Origin: Linderina pennispora
Lineage: Eukaryota; Kickxellomycota; Kickxellomycetes; Kickxellales; Kickxellaceae
DNA length: 64,000 nt
Direction of reading: 5' to 3'
Assembly (NCBI RefSeq): GCF_002104995.1
Contig: NW_024468261.1
Span: 186,001-250,000, forward strand
This document shows positions 8,882 through 21,800 of this stretch, in pieces. Each line of letters starts with the position of its first letter. The first letter of the stretch is position 1. The notes beneath the pieces are model-generated. The model saw only the letters and a list, made by a program, of their open reading frames with translations. It did not search any database and had not been told where the DNA came from. Made by a program: the position numbers and the translations under genes.

Positions 8882-11608
8882 CTATCTGCCGGTCTGCAGC
8901 CCGCGCTGCGACAGGTCAATGGTGAACGAGCGGCCGGTGCCCGGCGGTCGCGCCAGCGCCGGATGCATCTGCACGGCTACAGTGCATGACAGCGTCTGTG
9001 TGTGTACGGCTGGGACAATGTCGAAGCGGCGCCGCATCGACCGCTTCGGCGCGTGGGTCGGCAGCGGCGCCGTCTGCGGCAGCGAGCTGGCCTCGATGAT
9101 CGGCGACAATTTGCCTGGTGTTTTTGGCACCTGGTCGGTCAGCGGCAATGGCGCCGACCTCAGCGCAGGCGACCCGGGCACTACGCCGTTTGAAGTCGGC
9201 GGGCGGCTCGCGCCATTGCGTGACACCAGCAGCGGCGACGGCAGCGCATGGGCGGTGTTGTCGCTGAATGTTGACGATCGCGTGCGTCCGGACGAACCCG
9301 TGCGAGCCATCGGGTGGCCGGTGGTCTCCACCTCCCCTGCGGTGTGCGGGGGCCTCGGGGGCCTTTCGCTGGCTGTATCGCTGGGCCTCGCGGGTGCGGT
9401 CAGCGGCGTCGCCAATGCTATGGGCGAAATAGACACGGTGTATCGGCGATCAGCCTTCAGACCATTGGGCCGGCCCACGGTCTGCGGATGCGGCGATGCC
9501 GGCGACATGGGCAGTGTGCGCGAGGCGGATGCGCGGGAGCCCAGGTGCTTGGCTGGCGGGAACACGGTCGAGTTGCTGAGGCGGAGGTCGCATATGGACG
9601 CACCAGGCATGCCGATGATCAGCTCGATCCGCAACTGCCAGGCATTGGAGACGATGGCCGACTGGAAGCTGGCCTGGGCGGCCGGCAGTGTGGTCAGCGC
9701 AAAGCCCGTGGTCTGCGTGCTGCGGCAGAACTCGTGGTGCTCGCCGTGGACGCGGCGCGTCAGCTCCTCGGTCCGCTGGTCCGAGTGCAGGGAAAACCGC
9801 TCGCCAATGTGCTCGACGCTCTCGAGCCAGATGCTGACCTGGTAGACATGTACGTTGGCCACATGCACCTCGATCCTGCCTGACACCATGTCGCCCAGCT
9901 GGTAGCTGCGCTTGGGCAGCCACACGGAGGCCACCGCGCGCCCGCCCTGCGATAACGAGAAGGCCACCGGCGCCCGTCGCCGGCACTCGTCGCGGATGTG
10001 CTGCTTGGAGAGCTCCCCGCTGTCGCTGCTGGCGGGCGGCCCGCTAATGTCGATTGCAGGCACTGTTCCGTCGCTGCTTCGGCTGGCCGCGTCCAGCTCG
10101 ACGTGCTGCAGCATTGCCTTTAGGAACGCCGACTGCGCTAGCTGCGCACACAGGGCGTCAGATGAAAGCGCGTCGCTTGTCGGCACCACAGCCTCGCTGG
10201 CCGCGCATGCGCTGGGCTCCGCCGTGTCTGTGACCAGCGACGGCGAGTGGTTGCGTGGCGTAGCTCCTGGCTGCGACTCCTGGAACGCGACACGTGACTG
10301 GTCCGGTGCCAAGCGCACGGGCCTCGCCAGCCCATACTCGCGCAGCTTGCCATTGGCATCGACAAACGCCTGCACACGGAACGGGATCCGCACCACGTAT
10401 GCGCTGGACTCGAGCATGCTGCGCTTGGCCACTACCACCAGCTCGTAGCTGACCCGCGCTGACCGCCCGCGGAACGACGGCGGCAGCGTCGTCGGCAGCT
10501 GGATCTTTAGCGAAAACGTCTGCGACTCGCCCGTGCCCAGCGCCAGCTCGCTGAACAGCACCGTCGGCGACGAGATCAGCAGCGGGATCGCCTTGCCGGC
10601 CGACGGCGTCGTCGGCGTGCTGCTGCCCATGCCGCCGCCCATGAGCGTCGGGCTGGCTGCCCCGTTGGCGTCTGTAGCCGTGCCGCTGTTCTGCAGCAGA
10701 AGGTCCATCTGCTCGGGCTTGATATACGACGGGCTCAGCATCAGGCTGCCCGAGGCCTCAGCAAACCCAATCGCCAGCCGCTCCATGCCCTCGTCGGCTG
10801 CTACGCTGCCCGCACGTGTGGCTGGACGCGACGGCGGATTTGACCCCGAGATGTTCCGCCACAGACTGCCTAGCAGCCCGCCGCTATCGCTAGCCGTGCC
10901 ATCGTTGGGCACCCTGCGCGCCGATTCTTGCGCTGCTGCACGGTTTCCCAGCGAGAACCACGACGCCAGGCTGCCTGACGGGTTGCTGAGCACCGATGAT
11001 GTGCTGAGCCGCGGGAACTGGCTGGGTTCGGCTGCGCGGTTTTGAGGCCCACCGCCCAGCATCGGCGACTTGGCGAGCCGCAGGTCCCCGTCCCGCACCG
11101 TGCTCGGCTTTCTGTCGCTCCACCCGTCCAGCCCCAGCCCCAGCCCGTTGCGTCCGCTGGCGCGTCTGCTAACCGCCCCCAGTCGCGGCGAATGCTCCGT
11201 CGACGCCACCGACCCCTCACCCAGCGCCGGAAACACCGACAGCCCGCCAGTCTTCGCGCCAGCCGTGGTCCTCCTGCCAGTCCATGCGCTGCTGCGTCGC
11301 GGCCCCCTACTATTTCCGGGAATTGTCGAATGCTCTGGCCCGCCATCTAAATTCGCTCCCCCTGCCAGGCCATTCTGCACGCGCCCGCCAGTATCTGTGT
11401 GCCCGGCGCTGGTCGCAAAGCTCAGTGCAGCCTGCTGTCGTGGCGCCAGAACCTGTGTCCGCGCTGGGCCGCTGGGAGCATTTGCTGCTCGTATTGCCGA
11501 TAGTGTCTGCGTCGACCGCTCGTTGGCGAACCGGACGTGGCACTCGAGCGTGTCGCCTGCAAAGTATATGCCCTGCTTCTCGAACGTTGCTGTTATTGTC
11601 AACCCCAT
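8882..11608 (-). CDS. RGP1: RGP1 subunit of the RIC1-RGP1 Golgi GEF complex
   Basis: Rgp1 with Ric1 activates the Rab6/Ypt6 GTPase for retrograde traffic to the Golgi. The ATG at 11608 gives MGLTITATFEKQGIYFAGDT, the arrestin-like first strand of the family; a TTG three codons upstream is not a likely start. A long Ser/Gly/Arg-rich insertion follows (~35-290), then the conserved core (LPTTLPPSFRGRSARVSYEL, VRIPFRVQAFVD) and a second sandwich with YQLGDMVSGRIEV and SIWLESVEHIGERF. The end is VAVQMHPALARPPGTGRSF. At ~908 residues it is longer than yeast Rgp1, the excess lying in disordered inserts. No frameshift breaks it. Confidence 0.88.
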   Translation of the reverse strand: MGLTITATFEKQGIYFAGDTLECHVRFANERSTQTLSAIRAANAPSGPARTQVLAPRQQAALSFATSAGHTDTGGRVQNGLAGGANLDGGPEHSTIPGNSRGPRRSSAWTGRRTTAGAKTGGLSVFPALGEGSVASTEHSPRLGAVSRRASGRNGLGLGLDGWSDRKPSTVRDGDLRLAKSPMLGGGPQNRAAEPSQFPRLSTSSVLSNPSGSLASWFSLGNRAAAQESARRVPNDGTASDSGGLLGSLWRNISGSNPPSRPATRAGSVAADEGMERLAIGFAEASGSLMLSPSYIKPEQMDLLLQNSGTATDANGAASPTLMGGGMGSSTPTTPSAGKAIPLLISSPTVLFSELALGTGESQTFSLKIQLPTTLPPSFRGRSARVSYELVVVAKRSMLESSAYVVRIPFRVQAFVDANGKLREYGLARPVRLAPDQSRVAFQESQPGATPRNHSPSLVTDTAEPSACAASEAVVPTSDALSSDALCAQLAQSAFLKAMLQHVELDAASRSSDGTVPAIDISGPPASSDSGELSKQHIRDECRRRAPVAFSLSQGGRAVASVWLPKRSYQLGDMVSGRIEVHVANVHVYQVSIWLESVEHIGERFSLHSDQRTEELTRRVHGEHHEFCRSTQTTGFALTTLPAAQASFQSAIVSNAWQLRIELIIGMPGASICDLRLSNSTVFPPAKHLGSRASASRTLPMSPASPHPQTVGRPNGLKADRRYTVSISPIALATPLTAPARPSDTASERPPRPPHTAGEVETTGHPMARTGSSGRTRSSTFSDNTAHALPSPLLVSRNGASRPPTSNGVVPGSPALRSAPLPLTDQVPKTPGKLSPIIEASSLPQTAPLPTHAPKRSMRRRFDIVPAVHTQTLSCTVAVQMHPALARPPGTGRSFTIDLSQRGLQTGR

Positions 11609-11948
11609 TGCTGCCAACGCCTGTGGGTCGTCTAGTAATGCGTCAATGAGACAAGCAGAGAGAGCAGAAGAGGACTGGGATAATTACTAACAGGCAGTAG
11701 TAAACAAACTAGCTAACAAAAAATACAGGCAATTTCCAATGGCCAAGAGCAAAGGTCTGAAGAAGAGAGTGATGAAATCGAGACCAGAACTGGCTTGCTT
11801 CTCGTGGGCAAGACCTGATATTGGCCGCCCCATGCCATCGTCCCTGCTGGCGCCTTTTCTTTTTTCTTGGCTTTGATCCAAGAGGGAGCCTGTTGCTCGC
11901 GGGTCCGGTTTCAGGTTCGATTGTCCATTCAGCAACGCAAGAAAAAAA
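11609..11948. promoter_or_regulatory. Upstream region of RGP1
   Basis: This 340 bp gap lies between the RGP1 start and the stop of the next minus-strand gene. No gene is visible. It presumably holds the RGP1 promoter and the 3' end of the C9orf85 homologue. Confidence 0.4.
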
Positions 11949-12479
11949 CTACTCCTCATCCTCCTCATCCTCACTATCCGAAAAGTCAAAGTCGCTGTCC
12001 TCCTCGCCCATGTCCGGCACGTCCTCTGCCTGGATATCCCCGCGCTCCAGCTTCCTCATGTACGACCTTCTCTCGCGCTCCCGCATATTCCCCAGCCTGC
12101 GCTCCAGATCCTGCTCCTCCTTGAGCACCTGCTCGCTGGTCTTCGGGTTGTGCGTATCCACAATGCTGTTGCTCTCGAGGCACTTTGCACACACGCCCTT
12201 TTTTTGCGCGCAGTCGTCACAGATTACATGGTAGGCCTTTTTGACCTTCTTTAGTTCGCACGACACGCACTTCTTGGGCGCCGTCAGCGGCTTGTACTTG
12301 CGGTACTGCTTGCGCCAGACTACCATGTCCGTGCAGTGCTGGCACAGCCCGTCCACTGGCAGAGACAGGATCTTCTTTGTTGTCTTTGAGCCCTTGTTGT
12401 GCGAGTACGCAAATGTGTTCTGGTACTTTTGCCCGCCCTTCTTGGCGCCCGACCCGCGCGACGACACTTTCTGTACCAT
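11949..12479 (-). CDS. C9orf85-like zinc-ribbon protein (DUF2039)
   Basis: A 176-residue intact frame. It has the family hallmarks in order: a basic N terminus with KYQNTFAYSHNK; then C-Q-H-C and DMVVWRKQYRKYKPLTAPKKC with VSC; then YHVICDDCAQKKGVCAKC. These give four CxxC-type pairs that probably bind zinc. The C-terminal third is a charged helix ending in a very acidic tail. Human C9orf85 and relatives share the cysteine pattern and the YKPL-PKKC core; the molecular role of the family is not established. The start ATG at 12479 faces the IMP4 start across 256 bp. Confidence 0.88.
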   Translation of the reverse strand: MVQKVSSRGSGAKKGGQKYQNTFAYSHNKGSKTTKKILSLPVDGLCQHCTDMVVWRKQYRKYKPLTAPKKCVSCELKKVKKAYHVICDDCAQKKGVCAKCLESNSIVDTHNPKTSEQVLKEEQDLERRLGNMRERERRSYMRKLERGDIQAEDVPDMGEEDSDFDFSDSEDEEDEE

Positions 12480-12735
12480 TGCAGTATAGGCTTATGTGTA
12501 TGGAGCTTTTTCTGTTGTGGTAGAAACGAGTAGAGACAGGAGAGCGCCTCCGGTGCGCTGCCGAAACTGGCAGTAGACTTTTTTTGCGCTAGTTTTCGCC
12601 TTGATCCCTTGAGCGATCACCGCCGCCAAAATTTTAGCCCAGTTTTTTCTCTCTCGGCGAATGCTGGACACACACAACCTCTCCCCGCCTTTCTGTCCAG
12701 CACCTTCAATTCCACACAACTAAACCATTTTAAAA
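12480..12735. promoter_or_regulatory. Divergent promoter, C9orf85-like / IMP4
   Basis: A 256 bp gap between two start codons on opposite strands. C- and T-rich stretches lie just upstream of the IMP4 ATG. A shared bidirectional promoter is inferred from the spacing. Confidence 0.45.
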
Positions 12736-13596
12736 ATGCTTCGGAGACAAGCCCGCCAGCGCCGCGAGTACCTGTACAAAAAATCGCTCGAGATCCAGGA
12801 GCGCCAGACGTTTGAGAAGAAGCAGAAGCTCAAGGAGGCCCTGCGCGACGGCAAGCCGATCCCGACCGAGCTCCAGGACGAGGCCGAGCAACTGAACCAG
12901 CAGCTCAAATTCGACGAGGCCGCCGAGTCCCTGACGTCAACGCAAGACGACGAGTATGCCAGAGCCGGAATCTACGACCCAAAGGTAGTGGTGACGACGT
13001 CGCGCGACCCGAGCACGCGCCTGCAGCAGTTCGCCAAGGAGCTGCGTCTGGTGTTCCCGAACGCGCAGCGCATCAACCGCGGAAACTACATTGTCAGCGA
13101 AATCGTCGAGACCTGCAAGGCCAACGAGGTCACGGATCTGGTCATTGTGCACGAGACGCGCGGCCAGCCCGACGGCCTGATCATCAGCCACTTCCCCTAC
13201 GGCCCCACCGTGCACTTCACCCTGTACAATGTCGTGCTGAGACACGATATCAAGGACCAGGGCAACATCTCCGAGGCCTACCCGCATTTGATCTTTGAGA
13301 ACTTCAACTCGGCCCTCGGCAGCCGTATCAGGAGCGTGCTCAAGTACCTGTTCCCGGTGCCAAAGGTCGACTCGAAGCGCGTCATGACGTTCTACAACGA
13401 CAGCGACTTTATCTCGTTCCGCCACCACGTCTACGCAAAGGTCGCACACAACGAGGTGCAGCTGGCGGAGGTTGGCCCGCGCTTCGAGATGCGCCCGTAC
13501 GAAATCCGTCTTGGCACCGTCGACATGCCTGATGCCGACAAGGAATGGGTTCTGCGGACATACCAGCGGACATCTCGCAAGCGCGATCTGCTGTGA
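12736..13596 (+). CDS. IMP4: IMP4, U3 small nucleolar ribonucleoprotein
   Basis: A nucleolar component of the U3 snoRNP/SSU processome that helps pair U3 with pre-rRNA during 18S maturation. An intact frame of 286 residues (human about 291). A basic coiled N terminus (MLRRQARQRREYLYKKSLE) precedes a Brix domain (~85-265) with VTTSRDPSTRLQQFAKELR, FPNAQRINRG, DLVIVHETRGQPDGLIISH, GPTVHFTL and the LKYLFPVPK segment. The C terminus (GPRFEMRPYEIRLG) is the conserved Brix end. The ATG at 12736 aligns with the family start. Confidence 0.97.
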   Translation: MLRRQARQRREYLYKKSLEIQERQTFEKKQKLKEALRDGKPIPTELQDEAEQLNQQLKFDEAAESLTSTQDDEYARAGIYDPKVVVTTSRDPSTRLQQFAKELRLVFPNAQRINRGNYIVSEIVETCKANEVTDLVIVHETRGQPDGLIISHFPYGPTVHFTLYNVVLRHDIKDQGNISEAYPHLIFENFNSALGSRIRSVLKYLFPVPKVDSKRVMTFYNDSDFISFRHHVYAKVAHNEVQLAEVGPRFEMRPYEIRLGTVDMPDADKEWVLRTYQRTSRKRDLL

Positions 13597-13663
13597 AAAA
13601 AGAACCACATTCACCTTGCCTTTTCTCTCCCTTCACCGTACATTTCTATTAAAACCTGCTGCT

Positions 13664-14212
13664 TTACTTCATGCCAACAATCTCCTCCGGGTTCGTCACC
13701 CACTTTGGCAGCTGGTTGCCCTTGGGCATGCCCAGCTGCAGGACCCGGTCCAGCACCGCCTTGAATGCCAGGCCGCCCAGAATAAACACAAACGTCGCCG
13801 AGCAGTCGGTCGCCGGGCTGTCGTCGGGCAGTCCGCGGTGCGTCAGGCTGCGGAACACGCTGATCGGCTCGAACGGCAGCGTGGCCACCGACCGGCCGCC
13901 AAACATCGAGTTCACCTGGTAGATAACCACCACCTGTATCACCGCCACTATCAGCGTGTTGCGGATCTGCAGCCCCTGCGCGTCCCGCCGCGTCGCCTTC
14001 AGCCCGGCCTCCAGGTTCTCGATCCGCTTCTGCCGCTTGTTCGAATTCCCCGCCGTCGCGCTCTGCTCCTCGGCAAGCTTCGCCTCATTTGCTATCAGCT
14101 TCTGCTTCAGCTGCTGGAACCGCTCCGTCCGGTACACCACAAAGTACGAGATTGCCTCGGACGCCGCGCTGGTCAGGAAGCTGAGAATGACAAGTTGCGC
14201 AAAGTCAGACAT
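13664..14212 (-). CDS. TMCO1: TMCO1-like ER calcium-load-activated channel / translocon factor
   Basis: 182 residues, an intact single exon. An N-terminal membrane segment (FAQLVILSFLTSAASEAISYFVVYRT) is followed by a charged coiled coil (ERFQQLKQKLIANEAKL), then two hydrophobic segments flanking VNSMFGGRSVATLPFEPI and SLTHRGLPDDSPATDCS. The FxGRxVAxLPFxP and SHR-x-DCS signatures are those of TMCO1 rather than its relative EMC3. TMCO1 acts at the ER in calcium release and multipass membrane protein insertion. S. cerevisiae has no TMCO1. Its stop lies 67 bp from that of IMP4, facing it. Confidence 0.9.
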   Translation of the reverse strand: MSDFAQLVILSFLTSAASEAISYFVVYRTERFQQLKQKLIANEAKLAEEQSATAGNSNKRQKRIENLEAGLKATRRDAQGLQIRNTLIVAVIQVVVIYQVNSMFGGRSVATLPFEPISVFRSLTHRGLPDDSPATDCSATFVFILGGLAFKAVLDRVLQLGMPKGNQLPKWVTNPEEIVGMK

Positions 14213-14468
14213 TACGGAATTATAGCGCCAAGTGTTTGTTTGCTCAAATGGAAATCAAGATGAGAGAGCCCCGGAAGCAGCTGGAACCAAAAACTACGCG
14301 TACTAGCTGTGGCGGCAAATCACGTGGCTGGCATAACGCCTTCCAAAGGGTACTGGAGCCCCATGCAAACCTCCAAATGCTTAAAGCAGGCACGAGACAT
14401 TATGTGTAATTAAAATCGACAAACCAGTGTCATATATAGAACGGGTGCTGCTTTTTTTCCTTCTTGTT

Positions 14469-16503
14469 TCATTTCTGAGGCTGCACAGGCATAAAGTTGC
14501 CGGCAATAGCTAGCGGGATCTTGTACTTGTCCCTCCTCAGCGTGAACGAGAAGCAGCAGTGGATCAGTTTGCCCGGCAGCGTCGGCTCGTCGCCCACACC
14601 GACATTCCTCGCCGCGTTCGCCCGCGCCGACCGCATGTCGCCGAGCGCAGGCTCCGGGTTATTGTGAACCATCGAGCGCACCGATGCAGCCGTCTGCAGC
14701 ATACACGACGTCAGGACGGCCTTCTGGGTCGCGTCAAACGCAATCTCGCCGTACTTCTCCCAGTAGTTGACCGTCGAGCTCTCCGTCATCAGCTCGTAGA
14801 TGCACACCTTGCCCTCGTGGAAATACGACAGCGGCACGCCCACCAGGTCGGCAAACTCACCGTTCGCCTTGTAAATCTCGCCGGTACGCCGCCACAGGCA
14901 CGCCGGCACCCCAAACGAATTAAACACATTGTCGTAGTCCAGCAGCAGCCGCTCGAAGCCCTCCTCCACCAGCAGCAGGTCGATGTCTGTCAGCGACTGC
15001 GCGATCGTACGGAACGTCGGGCGGAACGTGTTCAGCACCTCCAGTATGCGGATGATGTTGTGTCGGTTCATGTGCGTCTCCATGAACCGCTGCATCCGCG
15101 TGTATCCGCTCACGTAGTTGTATGGCTTCAGGAACCCGGCCTCATACTTTGCGTTGATGATCTGCCGCAGCTTGTCCTCGGATGTACCGTCGTTCGGATC
15201 TGCCGCCGTCAGGAAGAAACCGCTCGGTCTGTGTCACGTTCTCGCCCGAGCTGTTGATCAGCTGCGAGATCGTCGGCAGGCTATGCATCCGCGCCCTGGC
15301 GCACTGGCGGAGCCGACTGCGCATGCTGCACTGCTGCCATCGGCGGCGCCTGCTGCGTCTGATTCAGCTGCATGCCGTTCAGGCCGTTGGTATGTGGTAT
15401 TGCCATTACTGGCTGGTGTTGCTGTGCCGAGCTGGCCGGCGGCAGCATTGGTTGGAACGAGTCGACCAATGGCGAGCCCATGTTCTGATTGCTTGGATGC
15501 GCAATCGGCGACACGCTGGCCTGTTGGCTGCTGCGCCGATCGCCCGCCAGGATATCCGGACCGCGGACGCCTCGCTGCAGGCTGTTCAGGAACTCGTTAA
15601 TTGCGGTGAACTCATTGCTGGCCACATCGTTCCCGAACAGCATCAAAGGGTTGTCGTAGATCTTCATGTTATTTCGCCGCAGCGCTGCGCCCGCCTTCCG
15701 TCGACGGAGCCACGCCAGCCGCGCCCTGCGATGCTGCTGTAAACGCGCTCAGCACGCCGTTTCTGCTGCCCGCAAACCCCCTGGGGCCCAGCACTGGCGT
15801 GCCTTCCACGTCGCCCAGCAGCCCATGCGCCATGCCGATCCCCGGAAGACTAGCAGATCTGTCGCTGGGGTACGGCACAGCCATTGGCGTGACTGATGGC
15901 CCGCCCTGCACTGCCATCGATGGTGCCTGAGCCTGCTGCCGCCTTCTGCCTCGTGACTGCCCTCCGCTGCCGCTGCCACCACTGGCGCGCTGTTGGCTGG
16001 TGCTATCGAAACCATCGCCATCTCGCCTGTCCGCCGTAGATTCCGATGCCGGCTGCGTGGGCTTTTGCTTCTTGGTCTCGCCGGGCAAGCTGTCGGTCGA
16101 GGGGTCCTTATCGCGGCACAGATGGGCAATGTTTCGCTTGATACATCGCTGGCAGGGCCTTTCATCATCGCACGACATGTGCGATCGCTGGCAAAACACA
16201 CATGCTACACAGCAAGTAGCCGATGTCTCGATATCAGTCAAGAATGCTTCGCTCCACAGGCGCTCCAAGCCTGTTGCAGGGGCTCACGCCATCCCTCCTC
16301 TCCCTCAATACTGCTTACAAATATTGTCCCGTGTTGTTCATGAACAAGACCCACGTGAGAGGCCCCTTCACCCGCGCCTTCTTACCTTTGGAAACCTTTT
16401 GTCGTTTGGTGCGGTTGCCCGACTTCTTTTTGCGGCCTGCATCCTGCACCTGCTGTGGTTGCTGGACGCTGCTCGGCATGCCTCCGCCAGCCTCGCTTGA
16501 CAT
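14469..16503 (-). CDS. ERT1: ERT1/acuK-type Zn2Cys6 transcription activator of gluconeogenesis
   Basis: A nuclear regulator of the ERT1/acuK family, which controls non-fermentable carbon use. Exon 1 (16386-16503) is basic. An intron (16205-16385, GTAAG...TAG) splits the DNA-binding domain; splicing joins it to [22 protein letters not shown], a complete C-x2-C-x6-C-x5-C-x2-C-x8-C cluster. A Gln/Ser/Pro-rich linker follows, then the conserved block [38 protein letters not shown] and a PAS-like region with [20 protein letters not shown]. Three +1 breaks occur (near 15680, ~15300 and at 15216-15217, ttt/ttc); each can be read as two synonymous alleles. Ends [17 protein letters not shown]. Confidence 0.9.
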
Positions 16504-18742
<2,239 letters not shown>

Positions 18743-18810
18743 TATGCGAAAGTATTGATTTTTAACTGAAACTTTTATAAAGACAGCGCATTAAACAAAA
18801 TAGTACCGAC

Positions 18811-21800
18811 CTAGTCGTGCTTGATCTTTCCAGAGCCCATCACGACATCCTCGCTCTTGCGCGGCTTCTCGTTTGATGCTGGTGCAATCTCGTCGTCCTC
18901 AAACACCTCACCGTCCTCAGGCTCTTCGCCCTCCTCCATCTCCACGTCTCTCTGCGGCACCTGCGCGGCGGCCACCGGTGCCGACCCCACCGTAGGTGTC
19001 TTGGAGCTGGCGTTAGAGCCGAGACCCTGGCTCGGTGCTGCGTCAGACGACAGTGACCGAACCGCATCGTCTGCAGCCGGCGACATGCTCGCACGTCCAC
19101 GTTTCCGGGGACCACTGGCATCGGCGCTGCCCTTTGGCACGCCATCATCCATACCGGCGGTATGCCCCGCTACCGATGCACCGTTGCTGTCGGCGCCGTC
19201 ATCTGAGTTCGACTTTGACCCATTCGCATCTGCGTCAGAAACCTGCTCTGCACCAGGGGACAGCGGCCGCTTGGCAGGCACAACAGACACCGGGTCATGC
19301 TGCAAATCGCCCACCGCGGCTGTAGCTGCCTTGGCAGACGGCGGCGGCGATGCGGTGTGAGCAGAGCTGATTGACCGGCGGCCGTTGATCTCGGCTGCAG
19401 GAGCTGCTGCGCCAGAAGGCACGGCATCCTCTCCAGGTGCCGGGGCTGGGCCAGTGCCGTTGGCGTTGGACTCAGCGGTAGGGATCTCGGTGGTAATTGC
19501 CAGGCCTTCCCGCGCCTTGGAGTCCAGCTGTGTCGACAGGGTGCTCCATTGCGCCAGCGCTCGGGCCGACAGAGACAGCATCCTGGGGGCGGGGAGACAC
19601 AGAGCCTTGCTGGGCCGGCGTGCTCTGCGGCCGCGATGTCATCGTCGTAGCAACGTTGCTTAGGCTCATAAGCGAGTTGATCGCCGAGCCCTCGTGATCA
19701 TCGTCGGCCGACATCGCCGAGGCGAGACTGAGCGGCCCAGAACCGCCCTTCAACGCATCGTCTGTCGCTGGCTGCTGGCTCGCGCTGCTCACAGAGTTGA
19801 GCGGAGACCGGTTGCTGGGGCTGCTAAAATTTCCGCTTCCACCAAACTGGACCGGCGGCAGCCGAATGGGGGCGGCTGTGGGGCCAGACAGCGCATTTCC
19901 ATGTCCATCAGAGCTGGTGCTGGCCGATGTCGGGGTCGGCATTGCAACCTGCGGCAGGCTGATTGGAGCAGCCGACATCGATGCCGATGCGATCTCGCTT
20001 GACGACTGGGGCGCAGATGCATCAGCAGACAATGGCGACTTTGATGGCGACGCCTTTTTAGGGCTGGCAGGCTTGTGGACAGGCGCATCAGTCGGCTGAG
20101 CGTCGCCGCTTCTGTCAGTGGTGCCGACCGGAGTCCGCAGCTCGCTGCGGGGCACGTCCTGGCTGAAGGGCGGGAGGCTGGTGGGTGGCGGCATGCTGGT
20201 GTTTTCAGGGAACCGGTTTCCATAGATGGATGGCTTCTCGTCAGTCTGCCTGTGCTGCTGCCGGTACCCCGCATTTTGCGGCTGCGACGGGCTGCGGCTG
20301 TGTCGCCGAGTATCAGAGAGGGCTGGCTGACCCGGGTACGGGGCATAGCCGTTCACTGGCCCGGAATGAAATGTACCAGACGTCGGAGTTGGCTCAGTAG
20401 ACGACGTGACCTGCTGGGGCGGCTGCTGGACGCTGGTATTGCTGCTGCTGCTGCTGCTGCTGTGTCACCATCGGGGATCCGGTACGCGAGGAACCACGCC
20501 GCTCATCGCCAGGGCGGTAGGGCCCACCCTGCTGCTGCGGCTGGGGTCCATACACACCGGCAGACGGAGGCTGGCTAGAGGCCGAGTATGGCCGCGAGGT
20601 GGGAGGCTGGGAATAGGGCGCACTGGTGTATGGCGCTGACGCGGGCTGGTACGGCCCAGCCCCCGCCTGCGAGCCCTTGCTGCATAGAATAGTGCGGCGA
20701 AGGAACCGGTGCGCCACCACTGGCAGCAACCTCAGACCTGGGAGGACCGTCATAGCGATTACCATATGGGGTGGCGGAGCCAGGTCCCTCATCAATATAG
20801 CCGGGGCGCCCGCTAGGCATAGGGGCGCCGCCCTGCTGGTGTTGGGGCGGCATCTTTTGTTGCTGCTGCTGAGGTTGCTGCTGATGCATGGGCCTGCATA
20901 CTACCCTGGCCCGGATGCTGCTGCTGCATTCCCGGAGGCGGCGGGCCACCACGCTGCGGCTCGCTGGGATGGCGCATATGCTGCTCAGGAGGCTGAGGCA
21001 CGCCGCTGCCTGCCGGACCGGCCATAGGCGGTGCTCCGAGACTGCCGGGAACGCTGCCGTGCGGTCCAGACTCGCCAGCTGGGCCACCGGGAGCATTGGG
21101 CTGTCCGGCAGTTGTCGGGCCAGTCGGGGGATCGATAGGCGCCGGGCCTTGGCTGGCACCAGTGGGCACCGGCTGACCAGCCTGCATGCGGCGCAGGACA
21201 TCAAGGCGCTGCTCGATGATCGAGTTGGTGCGGTCGAGCTCGGCAGCACGCGTGTACGCGTCAATAGGCATCGTTGACCTGGTTGTTGCACGCTTCGTAG
21301 AGAGCGCCAAGGTCAAACCAGACCTCGCTGAGATACGGGTTGATGCGAATTGCACGGCTGTAGGCATCGAGCGCGTCGCGGTACTGGTTTATCTGGTAGT
21401 ACAGAACACCAATCGAACACCAGTACGTCGCATTGTTGCCATCCCGGTAGACTGCCTGCTGGTACGCCTCGTAGGCCTTGTTGTACAGACGCTGTGCCAT
21501 GTAACACCGACCGAGAAGGTACCACGTGTGGGCCTCGACCTTGTCCTTGTCGATCTCGATGGCGCGCGAGAGGAGCTGGATAGCCGCATCAACGTTGGTC
21601 AAGTTGGTGTTTGGCTGGAAGAACAGTGCGCCCAGCTGCTGCAGCACCCTGCCGTGCTCGGGGTTCTCCTGCAGCACGCGCTCGTACGCGTCGCGTGCAT
21701 GCGCGTAGTCCTTCTGCAGCTCATACACATTGCCGATCTGGAACCAGATGTCTATCTCGGTCAGCGGCTTGGGCGGGTCCTTGAGGATGAAGTTGAAGCA

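Noticed and set aside
8919-9845. 308-residue + strand ORF opposite RGP1
   Set aside because: An antisense shadow of the conserved RGP1 frame produced by GC-rich third positions.
13472-14263. 263-residue + strand ORF covering the TMCO1 locus
   Set aside because: Antisense shadow; the minus-strand TMCO1 frame has clear family signatures.
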